DNA of 64,000 nucleotides from Sycobia sp. Sy_11 (lineage: Eukaryota; Arthropoda; Insecta; Hymenoptera; Epichrysomallidae): contig JACCIC010000348.1 in the NCBI GenBank assembly GCA_018907035.1, positions 124,001 through 188,000 on the forward strand, read 5' to 3'. Shown piece after piece: positions 33,414 to 45,254 of this stretch (position 1 is its first letter; every line of letters begins with the position of its first letter). The notes beneath the pieces were generated by a model that saw only the letters and a list, made by a program, of their open reading frames with translations, did not search any database and was not told the DNA's origin. The position numbers and the translations under genes are program-made.

Positions 33414-36400
33414 TTACTGTCTGTTTGACGACTCTTGTCCGAAGCATTTGGATCTGATAATATTCTTACACGTGAAGTCAAAGATTTTAAATATGTCAGG
33501 GTGATTTATTAAGTCATTTTCACACACAGGCCAAGAACCTTTCTTTGTAATTAAGTGTTCTTTGATTTCTGTTCTTTCTGTGTCGTATAATGGACACTCG
33601 AAGAGAACATGGCCCGGAGTCTCAATCTGCCCGCAGGAAACATTTATCTGTGTCAGACAGATTTCTTTTGTGAAGTGAGTAATTAAAATCACCATGTCCA
33701 CTTAAAAATTGCACGTTATAATAATTTAGATTTATCCAAGAGTACGTCATCCTCTGCCGTACATCAGGAAAGTACTTTTTAGTTACTTCACCGACGTCCG
33801 AGGCTGTCCATTTATCTTGCCACTTTTCGTATAAGACATCTTTTATACTGGCCACTGCGATCTCTTTGTCGCAATTTTCATCATAAGTTATGTCATTTAA
33901 TTTGGAAGGACTCGCCTTTATTTAATCGGCGTTTAAGCAGTTTTTCCATCACCACAAGTTCTAATGGTAATTTGCCGCAAATTACCTGTAGTGCCTTTGT
34001 AGAGCACGTGTTGTAAGCCCTGCTAGTTCTTAGCAGGGGAAATCTTTGAACTTTTTCTAACTCGTGGTGATGTTTCTGTGTATCAATCAAATCTCCCCAG
34101 GCAGATACTCCATACATAATTGTTGGTATGAACACACCATCATAAAGAGTGTCGAGTGTCAAGTGATTCAGACCCCAGGTACTCTGTGCAATCATTCGTA
34201 TACGGTTATAAAACGCTCGTATCTTATTGTTTACTGTACGAAAGTGCACATTAATACTGAATCCTTGACTGATGGTTATTCCCAAATATGTTACTTTTTC
34301 GGAGTATTTAATGCCTTTGTTTAGTATTTTTATACAGGGAGGTCTAATCCCTCCTTTGCCAGTATGTCTTATTGAGCCAGAGATGGACCCTTTCGAAATC
34401 AGTTTCTTCATTGTTAAGTCTTTATATGAGACAGCTTTCTTACCGCAGTCAAGTCGACTGCCTTTATCTTTAAGTAAGATAAGCTCTGTTTTGGATTTCG
34501 AAAGTTCAAGATTTTGTTCTTGACACCATTTGACAATGATGTCAGTGTACTTTTGCGCCTCAGATTCAACTTCTCTTCTGGAGTCTCCTCCGACTACCAG
34601 AATTAAGTCGTCAGCGTATGCCACTACTTTCCCTCCGCTATGCGTAAGACGCATTAATAGCGAGTCCATACATATGTTCCAGAAGTCCGGTCCTAATATT
34701 GAACCTTGCGGACATCCTTTATTTAGGTTCTTACGAACTACTTGAAAGTTGTCGGTTACAGATACTTTTCTATTTGAAAGGTAAGACTCTATCAGTCTAT
34801 AGATGTTTGTGGGGCAGTCTCTCTTTCGGAGCTCCTCTAAGATTTTCGACCACTGGAGATTGTCAAATGCTCCAGTGATATCAAATAGAATGCCATATAT
34901 TAATTTCTTTTCATAGTTGTTTATCAGAGTTTTGAGCTCTGATATGGCATCTTCAGTACCCCTACCTTTTTTAAAGCCAAATTGTCTATCAGAGGCGTAC
35001 TCTCCATGTGAAATACAATTCGACAATCTATAACCAATCAGTCTTTCAAGAACCTTGCTGAGAATAGGAAGAAGACATATAGGTCTGTATGACTTCACCA
35101 GGGAAGGATCCTTTCCACTGGATTTAAGGAGTGTCCTCACCTCACCTACTTTCCAGGAGTCCGGAAACGAGCCATACTGTAATGTCGAATTAAATAATTT
35201 TAACAAAACCAATAGATATTTCGACTTTATCACACTTTTTACCATTTCAACTTCCACATAGTCTAGACCTGGGGCTTTGCCATTTTTCATTTTCTTTATA
35301 GCTGTTATTATTTCTATCATAGACCATGCAGAGACATCATTGGAAGTGGATGTATACAGTATGTTCGATGTCGTTTGGGGTGAATTTTCATTACCAAACA
35401 GACCATCGAGTAGTGCTCGAGCCGTAGACTCCCAGTCAGTGGTAAAATTGCCAGCACTATCATTTAATGAATTTATAATTTGTTTCGGGAGAATCTTCTC
35501 CTTCGAAATCTTATATACAAACCCATAAGCATTCCTCCTGCTATTTAACTCAACAAAGTTTCTCCAGCTTTCCGATCGGATTTTATTTATGTTTCTTGTG
35601 TACTTCTTTCTTTCAAGTAGATATCTACGTCTTTTAATATCTCTGCGGAGTAGATCAGGCTCCGCTTGATATATCTTACGTAGTTTGTACACATTTTTCT
35701 TATAGCCAGAGAGTTCGTTAGTCCACCAAGGGACCGACTTCTGGAACATCTTCTTTTTAGGGATTGTTTTATTTGCAGCTCTTGTAATCTCGTCAACTAT
35801 ATCGTTTGCGTAATTGTTGACATCAGCACAGTTTCGAATCGGTCTTTCGTATAGAGACACAGATGATTGATCTAATAACTGAATAAATTTTTCCCAGTTT
35901 GCATATTTGATGTTATACCTAGGCCGTTTAAGTCTAGGTAGCTGGGCAGAGCTTCCCAATTCAATTGCTATAACTTCATGGTCGCTACTTATCCAGTTAT
36001 CAGTGACCGACCAGTTGGAGACACTCGCAAGACCTTGTATATCACACATTGTAATATCGATGTCCCTTTCACCTTTCTTATAGGTACATCTCTCGTGTAA
36101 TTTATTAATGCATATTAGATCGTGTGAAAATACAAAGTCCTCAACTTGTAGTCCTCTTTCGTCGCTAATCATCACTCTGGAGCTCCATGTAGGAGAGGTA
36201 GCATTAACATCTGACGCTATCATAATGTGCTTTCCTCTCGTGACGTCTAGGACTTTTCCAAGTTGGTTCAGATATATGTCTATGTCATGCGAATACTGAC
36301 AATAGAGAGACACAACATAAAAATCACCGCCAGGACCTGAGATATGCACACAGACACAATGGGTCGTGCTGACTGCCTTGAGAAGTGTGCCGGTGTAATC

Positions 36401-36622
36401 ATTGTTCAGTATTACAACGCATGCCCACGGCATTTCTTTATTGGAGGATCCAACAAATATCTGATTGGAGTATCTCCCCATACCAACAATAGCATTTGTA
36501 TGTTGATAAGGTTCCTGTGCTAAGATTATGGCTGCTTTAACCTCATGAGCTCTAGTCATTAATTCATCAGTAGCTAATCTACTTCGTCCAATATTAGATT
36601 GTAGTATAATGGTTTTATCCAT
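33414..36622 (-). pseudogene. T4 ORF2, two one-base insertions (possibly assembly artefacts)
   Basis: Open from 36622 to 33893 (909 codons, through the whole reverse transcriptase). An insertion near 33898 reads catttaattt, where other units have either catttattt or cattaattt. A second one near 33637 reads gcaggaaac, where others have gcagaaac or gcaggaac. Both insertions equal the union of two variants. Domains and catalytic residues are as in T3. If the insertions are artefacts this is a full 1068-aa protein. Confidence 0.9.
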
Positions 36623-37889
36623 AGTCCGAGTTGTTTATCAAGCGTTCTAGAGCTGCTTTGTATAATGGACAGCTATTATCCATTGTATGCTTACATGGCT
36701 TCTTGGCCTTTAAGCATGGGATGCAGCTACGTTCTTTGCTCTTACAATTGGCAATAACGTGTTCCTCAGAGCCACATTTACCACAAACTTCTTTTTCATG
36801 TTTGCAGTATTTGGACACGTGACCATACATTTGGCACTTATAGCACCGACTTACCGCTTGAAAATCTGCAACTTTGCAGCTTTGCCAGCCTATGAAAAGA
36901 CGCTGGCCTACAAGAATATTTCTTATGGCAGCTGGGGCAATACAGACAACGTGCACGTTGCTCTTGTCCCGTTTGCCTGTTTTGAATAAAACTTTAAACT
37001 CTTTTTCTGCGGAATCGTCGATGCTAAGAAACGACGAATTATTTTGCTCTTTTATAATATTAATTAGTTCATCTTCTTTGATGTTTGTTGGAACATCATA
37101 TATAATTATTCTAGGCAACCTCTTTCTAAGCGCAGAAGATTCGAGGTTATTTTCATTAAGCTTCGGATGGCTTTGCAGTTTGGCTAGGTCTGACTCACTT
37201 TCAGTCTCAATTACAACGAACCCAGATTTTGTCTTCCTTAGACCTTTAATCTTTAGATTTTCTTTTGCTGGGTTTATGGCCGATTTGATCTTCTTTTCGA
37301 TGACGTCTGCGTCATCTTTTCCATTTTTGGATTTAATAGCTATTGAGTACCGTTTGATTGGTACTCGATCCTTATTTATTGCTGCAGTCTTAATCGGCGG
37401 TATGGTCTGCCTAGCAACCTCGCTATACAGTGCTGGGCTTTCCTTTTTGGTTTCAGTAGCACTTAATCTGCCTTTCATAATGCCATTTTCCAAGGCTAAT
37501 TTACTTATTACGCCTTGCGCTTTTATGAGCATGTCTTTGACGACATCATCAACGCTCTTAGTAAATTTGTTTGATTGCCTTAACTTTTGAAGATTTTCTA
37601 GTAAATCTTCGGCAAGAGCATTAAATTCGTCTATTGCTTTGTGTTCGTAGGTTAGGTCTATCTCCAGAGGAGTGACCCTTTTACGCTTTCTTGCTGTCAC
37701 AAAAGGCTTGTTCTCCGTGTCCATATTCTGCTGTATTCTTTTCAGAACGACAGCTGCTTCCTTTGCGCTATTGTGGTTCCCCCCAGAATCCTCGGAACCA
37801 GAGCCGACCACCGGGGCTTGCACCCGATCGGAATCGACTGGAGAATTACAATCTCCCTGGGGTAGCGTTTGTTTTTCATTAGCGCTCAT
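36615..37889 (-). CDS. T4 ORF1, Gag-like protein, 424 aa, intact
   Basis: Nearly identical to T3 ORF1. Distinguishing changes are Asn for Lys in HPKLNENN and Ser for Thr in NNSDYG at the C terminus. The overlap with ORF2 is kept. Confidence 0.94.
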   Translation of the reverse strand: MSANEKQTLPQGDCNSPVDSDRVQAPVVGSGSEDSGGNHNSAKEAAVVLKRIQQNMDTENKPFVTARKRKRVTPLEIDLTYEHKAIDEFNALAEDLLENLQKLRQSNKFTKSVDDVVKDMLIKAQGVISKLALENGIMKGRLSATETKKESPALYSEVARQTIPPIKTAAINKDRVPIKRYSIAIKSKNGKDDADVIEKKIKSAINPAKENLKIKGLRKTKSGFVVIETESESDLAKLQSHPKLNENNLESSALRKRLPRIIIYDVPTNIKEDELINIIKEQNNSSFLSIDDSAEKEFKVLFKTGKRDKSNVHVVCIAPAAIRNILVGQRLFIGWQSCKVADFQAVSRCYKCQMYGHVSKYCKHEKEVCGKCGSEEHVIANCKSKERSCIPCLKAKKPCKHTMDNSCPLYKAALERLINNSDYG

Positions 37890-38016
37890 TGTTTTTAATT
37901 ATTTGTTTTGGTCTGGGATTTTGAAAAATTAACAGATTAATGCACAATCCGCAGCCGACCCTTAGATCTTACGCTTCTTAAGTTTATAATACACAGAGAA
38001 TGACGGAGGAGAAACC

Positions 38017-38367
38017 CGTACGCATTGCTTTTCTATTAGCATAATTTGTCGTACGCATTGCTTTAAGGCTCAAAGCCGTGCGCATTGCTTTCCGACATCA
38101 CGCGGAAAGTGTGCGCATTGCTTTTTGAAAATAAAAGCGTGCGCATTGCTTAAGATTAGCACAGTGAAATCCAAATTTTTTATGCGCATTGCTTTTTAAG
38201 CGAAATATACTTGTTATTGTGCACTAAGCGTGCGCATTGCTTAATAAATGGCAGAAAAAAATTACGTGAAGTCACGTGCGCATTACTCACAATAAGCATC
38301 GAGAAAATTTCATGCGCATTGCTTTTCATATAAGCACATAAAACAAAACAGCGCACGCATTACTTTT
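38017..38367 (-). repeat. T4 spaced AAGCAATGCGCA motif cluster
   Basis: Ten motif copies, T1-type spacers. Confidence 0.9.
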
Positions 38368-38851
38368 ATTCTGAGCACGGATAGCCTCCCCCACCAGACT
38401 CATATGTTAGTAAAAAATAAAATAGCTGATATGCTAGTGCAGAGCACCAGCACATCAGCATAATACCAGCATACAGACTGTACACTATCCAATGCAAAAT
38501 TCATTCCCAGACCGGTTAGCCAGTCACCCGTTAGCCGTCTGTGCATCGCCACGTGCGAGATACACGACGTTTCCATACCTTACGACTTGGACGTGGGTGT
38601 GGCACTTGGCTCCCTCGAGCTCCACGAGCACCGTGGATTGGCTTATGAGGGTACACCTTAAAGGCCCAAAGGGACAGTGAATGTTGGTTAGTACTACAGA
38701 TGGTCGTAGTACTGCGGTACCTCGGTCTTTCGACCATATCCGCAGGTATACCCTCCTCCAGCGCAAACACAGAGCCAAGGAGACCGACTCGGAAAAACCC
38801 CGCTCGAGATAGATTTTAGATCTCAGAGCGAGTTGGCTCTCCCTATAGGGA

Positions 38852-38953
38852 GGTGACTCATTTAGCCGTACATCCCATGTCCACTCAAGACTTTGAGTGA
38901 AGATGCGATGCACGTTGCCCAGCGGGGACCTCGTGGAGGTAGAGTCACCGGCC
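38852..38953 (-). ncRNA. T4 candidate HDV-like ribozyme
   Basis: Same 102-nt sequence as T8. Confidence 0.5.
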
Positions 38954-39336
38954 AGATCTTATGCTCGAGCCCATTTTAATTTTAATTTAATTGTCATATT
39001 CGTCGTCATATCACTCAATTCTTAAGTTTCATCGTTGTTACTTATTTATACTAAAAACTTCAGATTCGAATCTTAAGAGAGAGCTCGTCTTTAGTTAATA
39101 TGTCAAAGTTGTCAAGGTGTAAATAGGACAACACAAAAGGTATATAGGACGACACAAATAATTTATTGTTTGTGACAAAACATCGTTATAATATATATAA
39201 ACATATAGACATAAAACATTTAAGAAGACACTCAGTTTTAAAATACACGGACATTATTTATTTGATGTTCCGAGGTATCAGTCAGTCGCGAGGATTTATG
39301 ATTACAGTCGTCGGTCTAGAAACGACTCTGTTTCAT

Positions 39337-42300
39337 TTACTGTCTGTTTGACGACTCTTGTCCGAAGCATTTGGATCTGATAATATTCTTACACGTGAAG
39401 TCAAAGATTGTAAATATGTCAGGGTGATTTATTAAGTCATTTTCACACACAGGCCAAGAACCTTTCTTTGTAATTAACTGTTCTTTGATTTCTGTTCTTT
39501 CTGTGTCGTATAATGGACACTCGAAGAGAACATGGCCCGGAGTCTCAATCTGCCCGCAGAAACATTTATCTGTGTCAGACAGCTTTCTTTTGTGAAGTGA
39601 GTAATTAAAATCACCATGTCCACTTAAAAATTGCACGTTATAATAATTTAGATTTATCCAAGAGTACGTCATCCTCTGCCGTACATCAGGAAAGTACTTC
39701 TTAGTGACTTCACCGACGTCCGAGGCTGTCCATTTATCTTGCCACTTTTCGTATAAGACATCTTTTATACTGGCCACTGCGATCTCTTTGTCGCAATTTT
39801 CATCATAAATTATGTCATTAATTTGGAAGGACTCGCCTTTATTTAATCGGCGTTTAAGCAGTTTTTCCATCACCACAAGTTCTAATGGTAATTTGCCGCA
39901 AATTACCTGTAGTGCCTTTGTAGAGCACGTGTTGTAAGCCCTGCTAGTTCTTAGCAGGGGAAATCTTTGAACTTTTTCTAACTCGTGGTGATGTTTCTGT
40001 GTATCAATCAAATCTCCCCAGGCAGATACTCCATACATAATTGTTGGTATGAACACACCATCATAAAGAGTGTCGAGTGTCAAGTGATTCAGACCCCAGG
40101 TACTCTGTGCAATCATTCGTATACGGTTATAAAACGCTCGTATCTTATTGTTTACTGTACGAAAGTGCACATTAATACTGAATCCTTGACTGATGGTTAT
40201 TCCCAAATATGTTACTTTTTCGGAGTATTTAATGCCTTTGTTTAGTATTTTTATACAGGGAGGTCTAATCCCTCCTTTGCCAGTATGTCTTATTGAGCCA
40301 GAGATGGACCCTTTCGAAATCAGTTTCTTCATTGTTAAGTCTTTATATGAGACAGCTTTCTTACCGCAGTCAAGTCGACTGCCTTTATCTTTAAGTAAGA
40401 TAAGCTCTGTTTTGGATTTCGAAAGTTCAAGATTTTGTTCTTGACACCATTTGACAATGATGTCAGTGTACTTCTGCGCCTCAGATTCAACTTCTCTTCT
40501 GGAGTCTCCTCCGACTACCAGTATTAAGTCGTCAGCGTATGCCACTACTTTCCCTCCGCTATGCGTAAGACGCATTAATAGCGAGTCCATACATATGTTC
40601 CAGAAGTCCGGTCCTAATATTGAACCTTGCGGACATCCTTTATTTAGGTTCTTACGAACTACTTGAAAATTGTCGGTTACAGATACTTTTCTATTTGAAA
40701 GGTAAGACTCTATCAGTCTATAGATGTTTGTGGGGCAGTCTCTCTTTCGGAGCTCCTCTAAGATTTTCGACCACTGGAGATTGTCAAATGCTCCAGTGAT
40801 ATCAAATAGAATGCCATATATTAATTTCTTTTCATAGTTGTTTATCAGAGTTTTGAGCTCTGATATGGCATCTTCAGTACCCCTACCTTTTTTAAAGCCA
40901 AATTGTCTATCAGAGGCGTACTCTCCATGTGAAATACAATTCGACAATCTATAACCAATCAGTCTTTCAAGAACCTTGCTGAGAATAGGAAGAAGACATA
41001 TAGGTCTGTATGACTTCACCAGGGAAGGATCCTTTCCACTGGATTTAAGGAGTGTCCTCACCTCACCTACTTTCCAGGAGTCCGGAAACGAGCCATACTG
41101 TAATGTCGAATTAAATAATTTTAACAAAACCAATAGATATTTCGACTTTATCACACTTTTTACCATTTCAACTTCCACATAGTCTAGACCTGGGGCTTTG
41201 CCATTTTTCATTTTCTTTATAGCTGTTATTATTTCTATCAGTAGACCATGCAGAGACATCATTGGAAGTGGATGTATACAGTATGTTCGATGTCGTTTGG
41301 GGTGAATTTTCATTACCAAACAGACCATCGAGTAGTGCTCGAGCCGTAGACTCCCAGTCAGTGGTAAAATTGCCAGCACTATCATTTAAGGAATTTATAA
41401 TTTGTTTCGGGAGAATCTTCTCCTTCGAAATCTTATATACAAACCCATAAGCATTCCTCCTGCTATTTAACTCAACAAAGTTTCTCCAGCTTTCCGATCG
41501 GATTTTATTTATGTTTCTTGTGTACTTCTTTCTTTCAAGTAGATATCTACGTCTTTTAATATCTCTGCGGAGTAGATCAGGCTCCGCTTGATATATCTTA
41601 CGTAGTTTGTACACATTTTTCTTATAGCCAGAGAGTTCGTTAGTCCACCAAGGGACCGACTTCTGGAACATCTTCTTTTTAGGGATTGTTTTATTTGCAG
41701 CTCTTGTAATCTCGTCAACTATATCGTTTGCGTAATTGTTGACATCAGCACAGTTTCGAATCGGTCTTTCGTATAGAGACACAGATGATTGATCTAATAA
41801 CTGAATAAATTTTTCCCAGTTTGCATATTTGATGTTATACCTAGGCCGTTTAAGTCTAGGTAGCTGGGCAGAGCTTCCCAATTCAATTGCTATAACTTCA
41901 TGGTCGCTACTTATCCAGTTATCAGTGACCGACCAGTTGGAGACACTCGCAAGACCTTGTATATCACACATTGTAATATCGATGTCCCTTTCACCTTTCT
42001 TATAGGTACATCTCTCATGTAATTTATTAATGCATATTAGATCGTGTGAAAATACAAAGTCCTCAACTTGTAGTCCTCTTTCAGTCGCTAGTCATCACTC
42101 TGGAGCTCCATGTAGGAGAGGTAGCATTTACATCTGACGCTATAATAATGTGCTTTCCTCTCGTGACGTCTAGGACTTTTCCAAGTTGGTTCAGATATAT
42201 GTCTATGTCATGCGAATACTGACAATAGAGAGACACAACATAAAAATCACCACCAGGACCTGAGATATGCACACAGACACAGTGGGTCGTACTGACTGCC

Positions 42301-42545
42301 TTGAGAAGTGTGCCGGTGTAATCATTGTTCAGTATTACAACGCATGCCCACGGCATTTCTTTATTGGAGGATCCAACAAATATCTGATTGGAGTATCTCC
42401 CCATACCAACAATAGCATTTGTATGTTGATAAGGTTCCTGTGCTAAGATTATGGCTGCTTTAACCTCATGTGCTCTAGTCATTAGTTCATCAGTAGCTAA
42501 TCTACTTCGTCCAATGTTAGATTGTAATATAATGGTTTTATCCAT
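39337..42545 (-). pseudogene. T5 ORF2, two one-base insertions (possibly artefacts)
   Basis: Open in three pieces: 42545-42081, about 42080-41240 and 41239-39337. The breaks are at 42083-42084 (tttcagtcgc, where others have tttcatcgc or tttcgtcgc) and 41240-41241 (atcagtagacc, where others have atcatagacc or atcgtagacc). Each contains both alleles. Domains are otherwise complete, with YADD and the C-terminal finger intact. Confidence 0.9.
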
Positions 42546-43808
42546 AGTCCGTGTTATTAATTAAGCGTTCTAGAGCTGCTTTGTATAATGGACAGCTATT
42601 ATCCATTGTATGCTTACATGGCTTCTTGGCCTTTAAGCATGGGATGCAGCTACGTTCTTTGCTCTTACAATTCGCAATAACGTGATCCTCTGAACCACAT
42701 TTACCGCAAACTTCTTTTCATGTTTGCAGATTTGGACACCGTGACCATACATTTGGCACTTAGAGCACCGACTTACCGCTTGAAAATCTGCAACTTTGGC
42801 AGCTTGCCAGCCTATGAAAAGACGCTGACCTACAGAATATTTCTTATGGGGCAGCTGGGGCAATACAGACAACGTGCACGTTGCTCTTGTCCCGTTTGCC
42901 TGTTTTGAATAAACTTTAAACTCTTTTTCTGCGGAATCGTCGATGCTAAGAAACGACGAATTATTTTGCTCTTTTATAATATTAATTAATTCATCTTCTT
43001 TGATGTTTGTTGGAACATCATATATAATTATTCTAGGCAACCTCTTTCTAAGCGCAGAAGATTCGAGGTTATTTTCTTTAAGCTTCGGATGGCTTTGCAG
43101 TTTGGCTAGGTCTGACTCACTTTCAGTCTCAATTACAACGAACCCAGATTTTGTCTTCCTTAGACCTTTAATCTTTAAATTTTCTTTTGCCTGGGTTTAT
43201 GGCCGACTTAATTTTCTTTTCGATAGTGTCTGCATCATCTTTATCATTTTTAGATTTAATTGCGATTGAGTAGCCTTTTTATCGGCACTCGATCCTTATT
43301 TAGAGATGCAGTTTAATCGGCGGAATTGTCTGCCTAGCAACCTCGCTGTATAGTACTGGACTTTTTGGTTTTCTTCAGCGACACTTAGTCTGCCTTTCAT
43401 ATTCCATTTCCAAGGCCAGTTTGCTGATAACACTTTGCGCTTTTATAAGCATGTCTTTTACGACATCCTCAACGCTTTTGTGAACTTATTAGATTGCCTT
43501 AACTTTTGAAGATTTTCCAATAAGTCTTCAGCAAGTTGATCGAATTCTTCTATAGCCTTATGTTCGTAAGTAAGGTCTATCTCCATAGGAGTGACCCTTT
43601 TTCGCTTTCCTAGCAGTACATTAGGCTTATTTTCGTGTCCAATTCTGCTGTATTTCTTTTCAGAACGACCAGCTGCCTCCATTGCGCTATTGTGGTTCCC
43701 CCCAGAATCCTCGGAACCAGAGCCGACCACCGGGGCTTGCACCCGATCGGAATCGACTGGAGAATTACAATCTCCCTGGGGTAGCGTATGTTTTTCATTA
43801 GCGCTCAT
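42538..43808 (-). pseudogene. T5 ORF1, many one-base indels, subtype mosaic
   Basis: The start ATG at 43808 gives MSANEKHTLPQ (T2 subtype). At least ten single-base gains or losses break the frame, for example near 43660, 43480, 43400, 43313, 43273, 43190, 42912, 42848, 42800 and 42717. The density is far above that of neighbouring sequence and coincides with the switch from T2-like to T1-like sequence. A collapsed or chimeric assembly consensus explains this better than decay of a single gene in an otherwise pristine array. Confidence 0.88.
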
Positions 43809-43933
43809 TATGTAATTTATTTTGTTTTGGTCTGGGATTTGAAAAACCAACGGAATAATGCACAACCCGCAGCCAAACCTTAGGTCTCACGCTTCTTAAG
43901 TTTAGATACACAGAGAATGACAGAGGAGAAACC

Positions 43934-44280
43934 CGTGCGCATTGCTTTTCTATTAGCATAATTTGTCGTACGCATTGCTTTAAGACTCAAAGCCGTGCGC
44001 ATTGCTTTCAACGCAATGCGGAAAGCGTGCGCATTGCTCTAAAATGAAGTGAAAAGCGTGCGCATTGCTTAAGATAAGCACAGTGAAAATAATTTTTATG
44101 CGCATTGCTTTTTAAGTGACATATACTTTTAAATGTACACTGTTCGTGCGCATTGCTTAATAAGCGGCAGAAAAATTACGTGAAGTCACGTGCGCATTAC
44201 TCACAATAAGCATCAAGAAAATTTCATGCGCATTGCTTTTCATATAAGCACATAAAACAAAACAGCGCACGCATTACTTT
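43934..44280 (-). repeat. T5 spaced AAGCAATGCGCA motif cluster
   Basis: Ten motif copies with T2-type spacers. Confidence 0.9.
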
Positions 44281-44770
44281 TATTCTGAGCACGGATAGCC
44301 TCCCCCACCAGACTCATATGTTAGTAAAAAATAAAATAGCTGATATACTAGTGCAGAGCACCAGCACATCAGCGTAATACCAGCATACAGACTGTACACC
44401 ATCCAATGCAATATTCATTCCCAGACCGGTTAGCCAGTCACCCGTTAGCCGTCTGTGCATCGCCACGTGCGAGATACACGACGTTTCCAGACCTTACGAC
44501 TTGGACGTGGGTGTGGCACTTGGCTCCCTCGAGCTCCACGAGCACCGTGGATTGGCTTATGAGGGTACACCTTAAAGGCCCTGCCCAAAGGGACAGTGAA
44601 TGTTGGTTAGTACTACAGATGGTCGTAGTACTGCGGTACCTCGGTCTTTCGACCATATCCGCAGGTATACCCTCCTCCAGCGCAAACACAGAGCCAAGGA
44701 GACCGACTCGGAAAAACCCCGCTCGAGATAGATTTTAGATCTCAGAGCGAGTTGGCTCTCCCTATAGGGA

Positions 44771-44872
44771 GGTGACTCATTTAGCCGTACATCCCATGTC
44801 CACTCAAGACTTTGAGTGAAGATGCGATGCACGTTGCCCAGCGGGGACCTCGTGGAGGTAGAGTCACCGGCC
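44771..44872 (-). ncRNA. T5 candidate HDV-like ribozyme
   Basis: Same 102-nt sequence as T8. Confidence 0.5.
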
Positions 44873-45254
44873 AGATCTTATGCTCGAGCCCATTTTAATT
44901 TTAATTTAATTGTCAATTCGTCGTCATATCACTCAATTCTTAAGTTTCATCGTTGTTACTTATTTATACTAAAAACTTCAGATTCGAATCTTAAGAGAGA
45001 GCTCGTCTTTAGTTAATATGTCAAAGTTGTCAAGGTGTAAATAGGACAACACAAAAGGTATATAGGACGACACAAATAATTTATTGTTTGTGACAAAACA
45101 TCGTTATAATATATATAAACATATAGACATAAAACATTTAAGAAGACACTCAGTTTTAAAATACACGGACATTATTTATTTGATGTACCGAGGTATCAGT
45201 CAGTCGCGAGGATTTATGATTACAGTCGTCGGTCTAGAAACGACTCTGTTTCAT

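Larger units (their letters stand above)
33051..38972 (-). mobile_element. array copy T4, full length, ORF2 apparently frameshifted
   Basis: 5922 bp. ORF1 is intact. The only two ORF2 lesions are one-base insertions that contain two paralogous alleles side by side, so the real copy may be intact. Confidence 0.95.
37890..38972 (-). other. T4 5' UTR
   Basis: Same organisation as in T1; the GGCCC tract is shortest here (ggcccaaagg, about 38664). Confidence 0.8.
38973..44891 (-). mobile_element. array copy T5, full length, mosaic and heavily frameshifted
   Basis: 5919 bp. ORF1 changes subtype inside the gene: T2-like from its start to about 43190, T1/T3-like after that. The 42.6-43.7 kb interval has a concentration of one-base indels seen nowhere else. 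The 3' end carries T2-specific variants. Confidence 0.94.
43809..44891 (-). other. T5 5' UTR
   Basis: T2-like near ORF1 (caacgcaatgcgg spacer); the GGCCC tract reads ggccctgccc. Confidence 0.8.
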
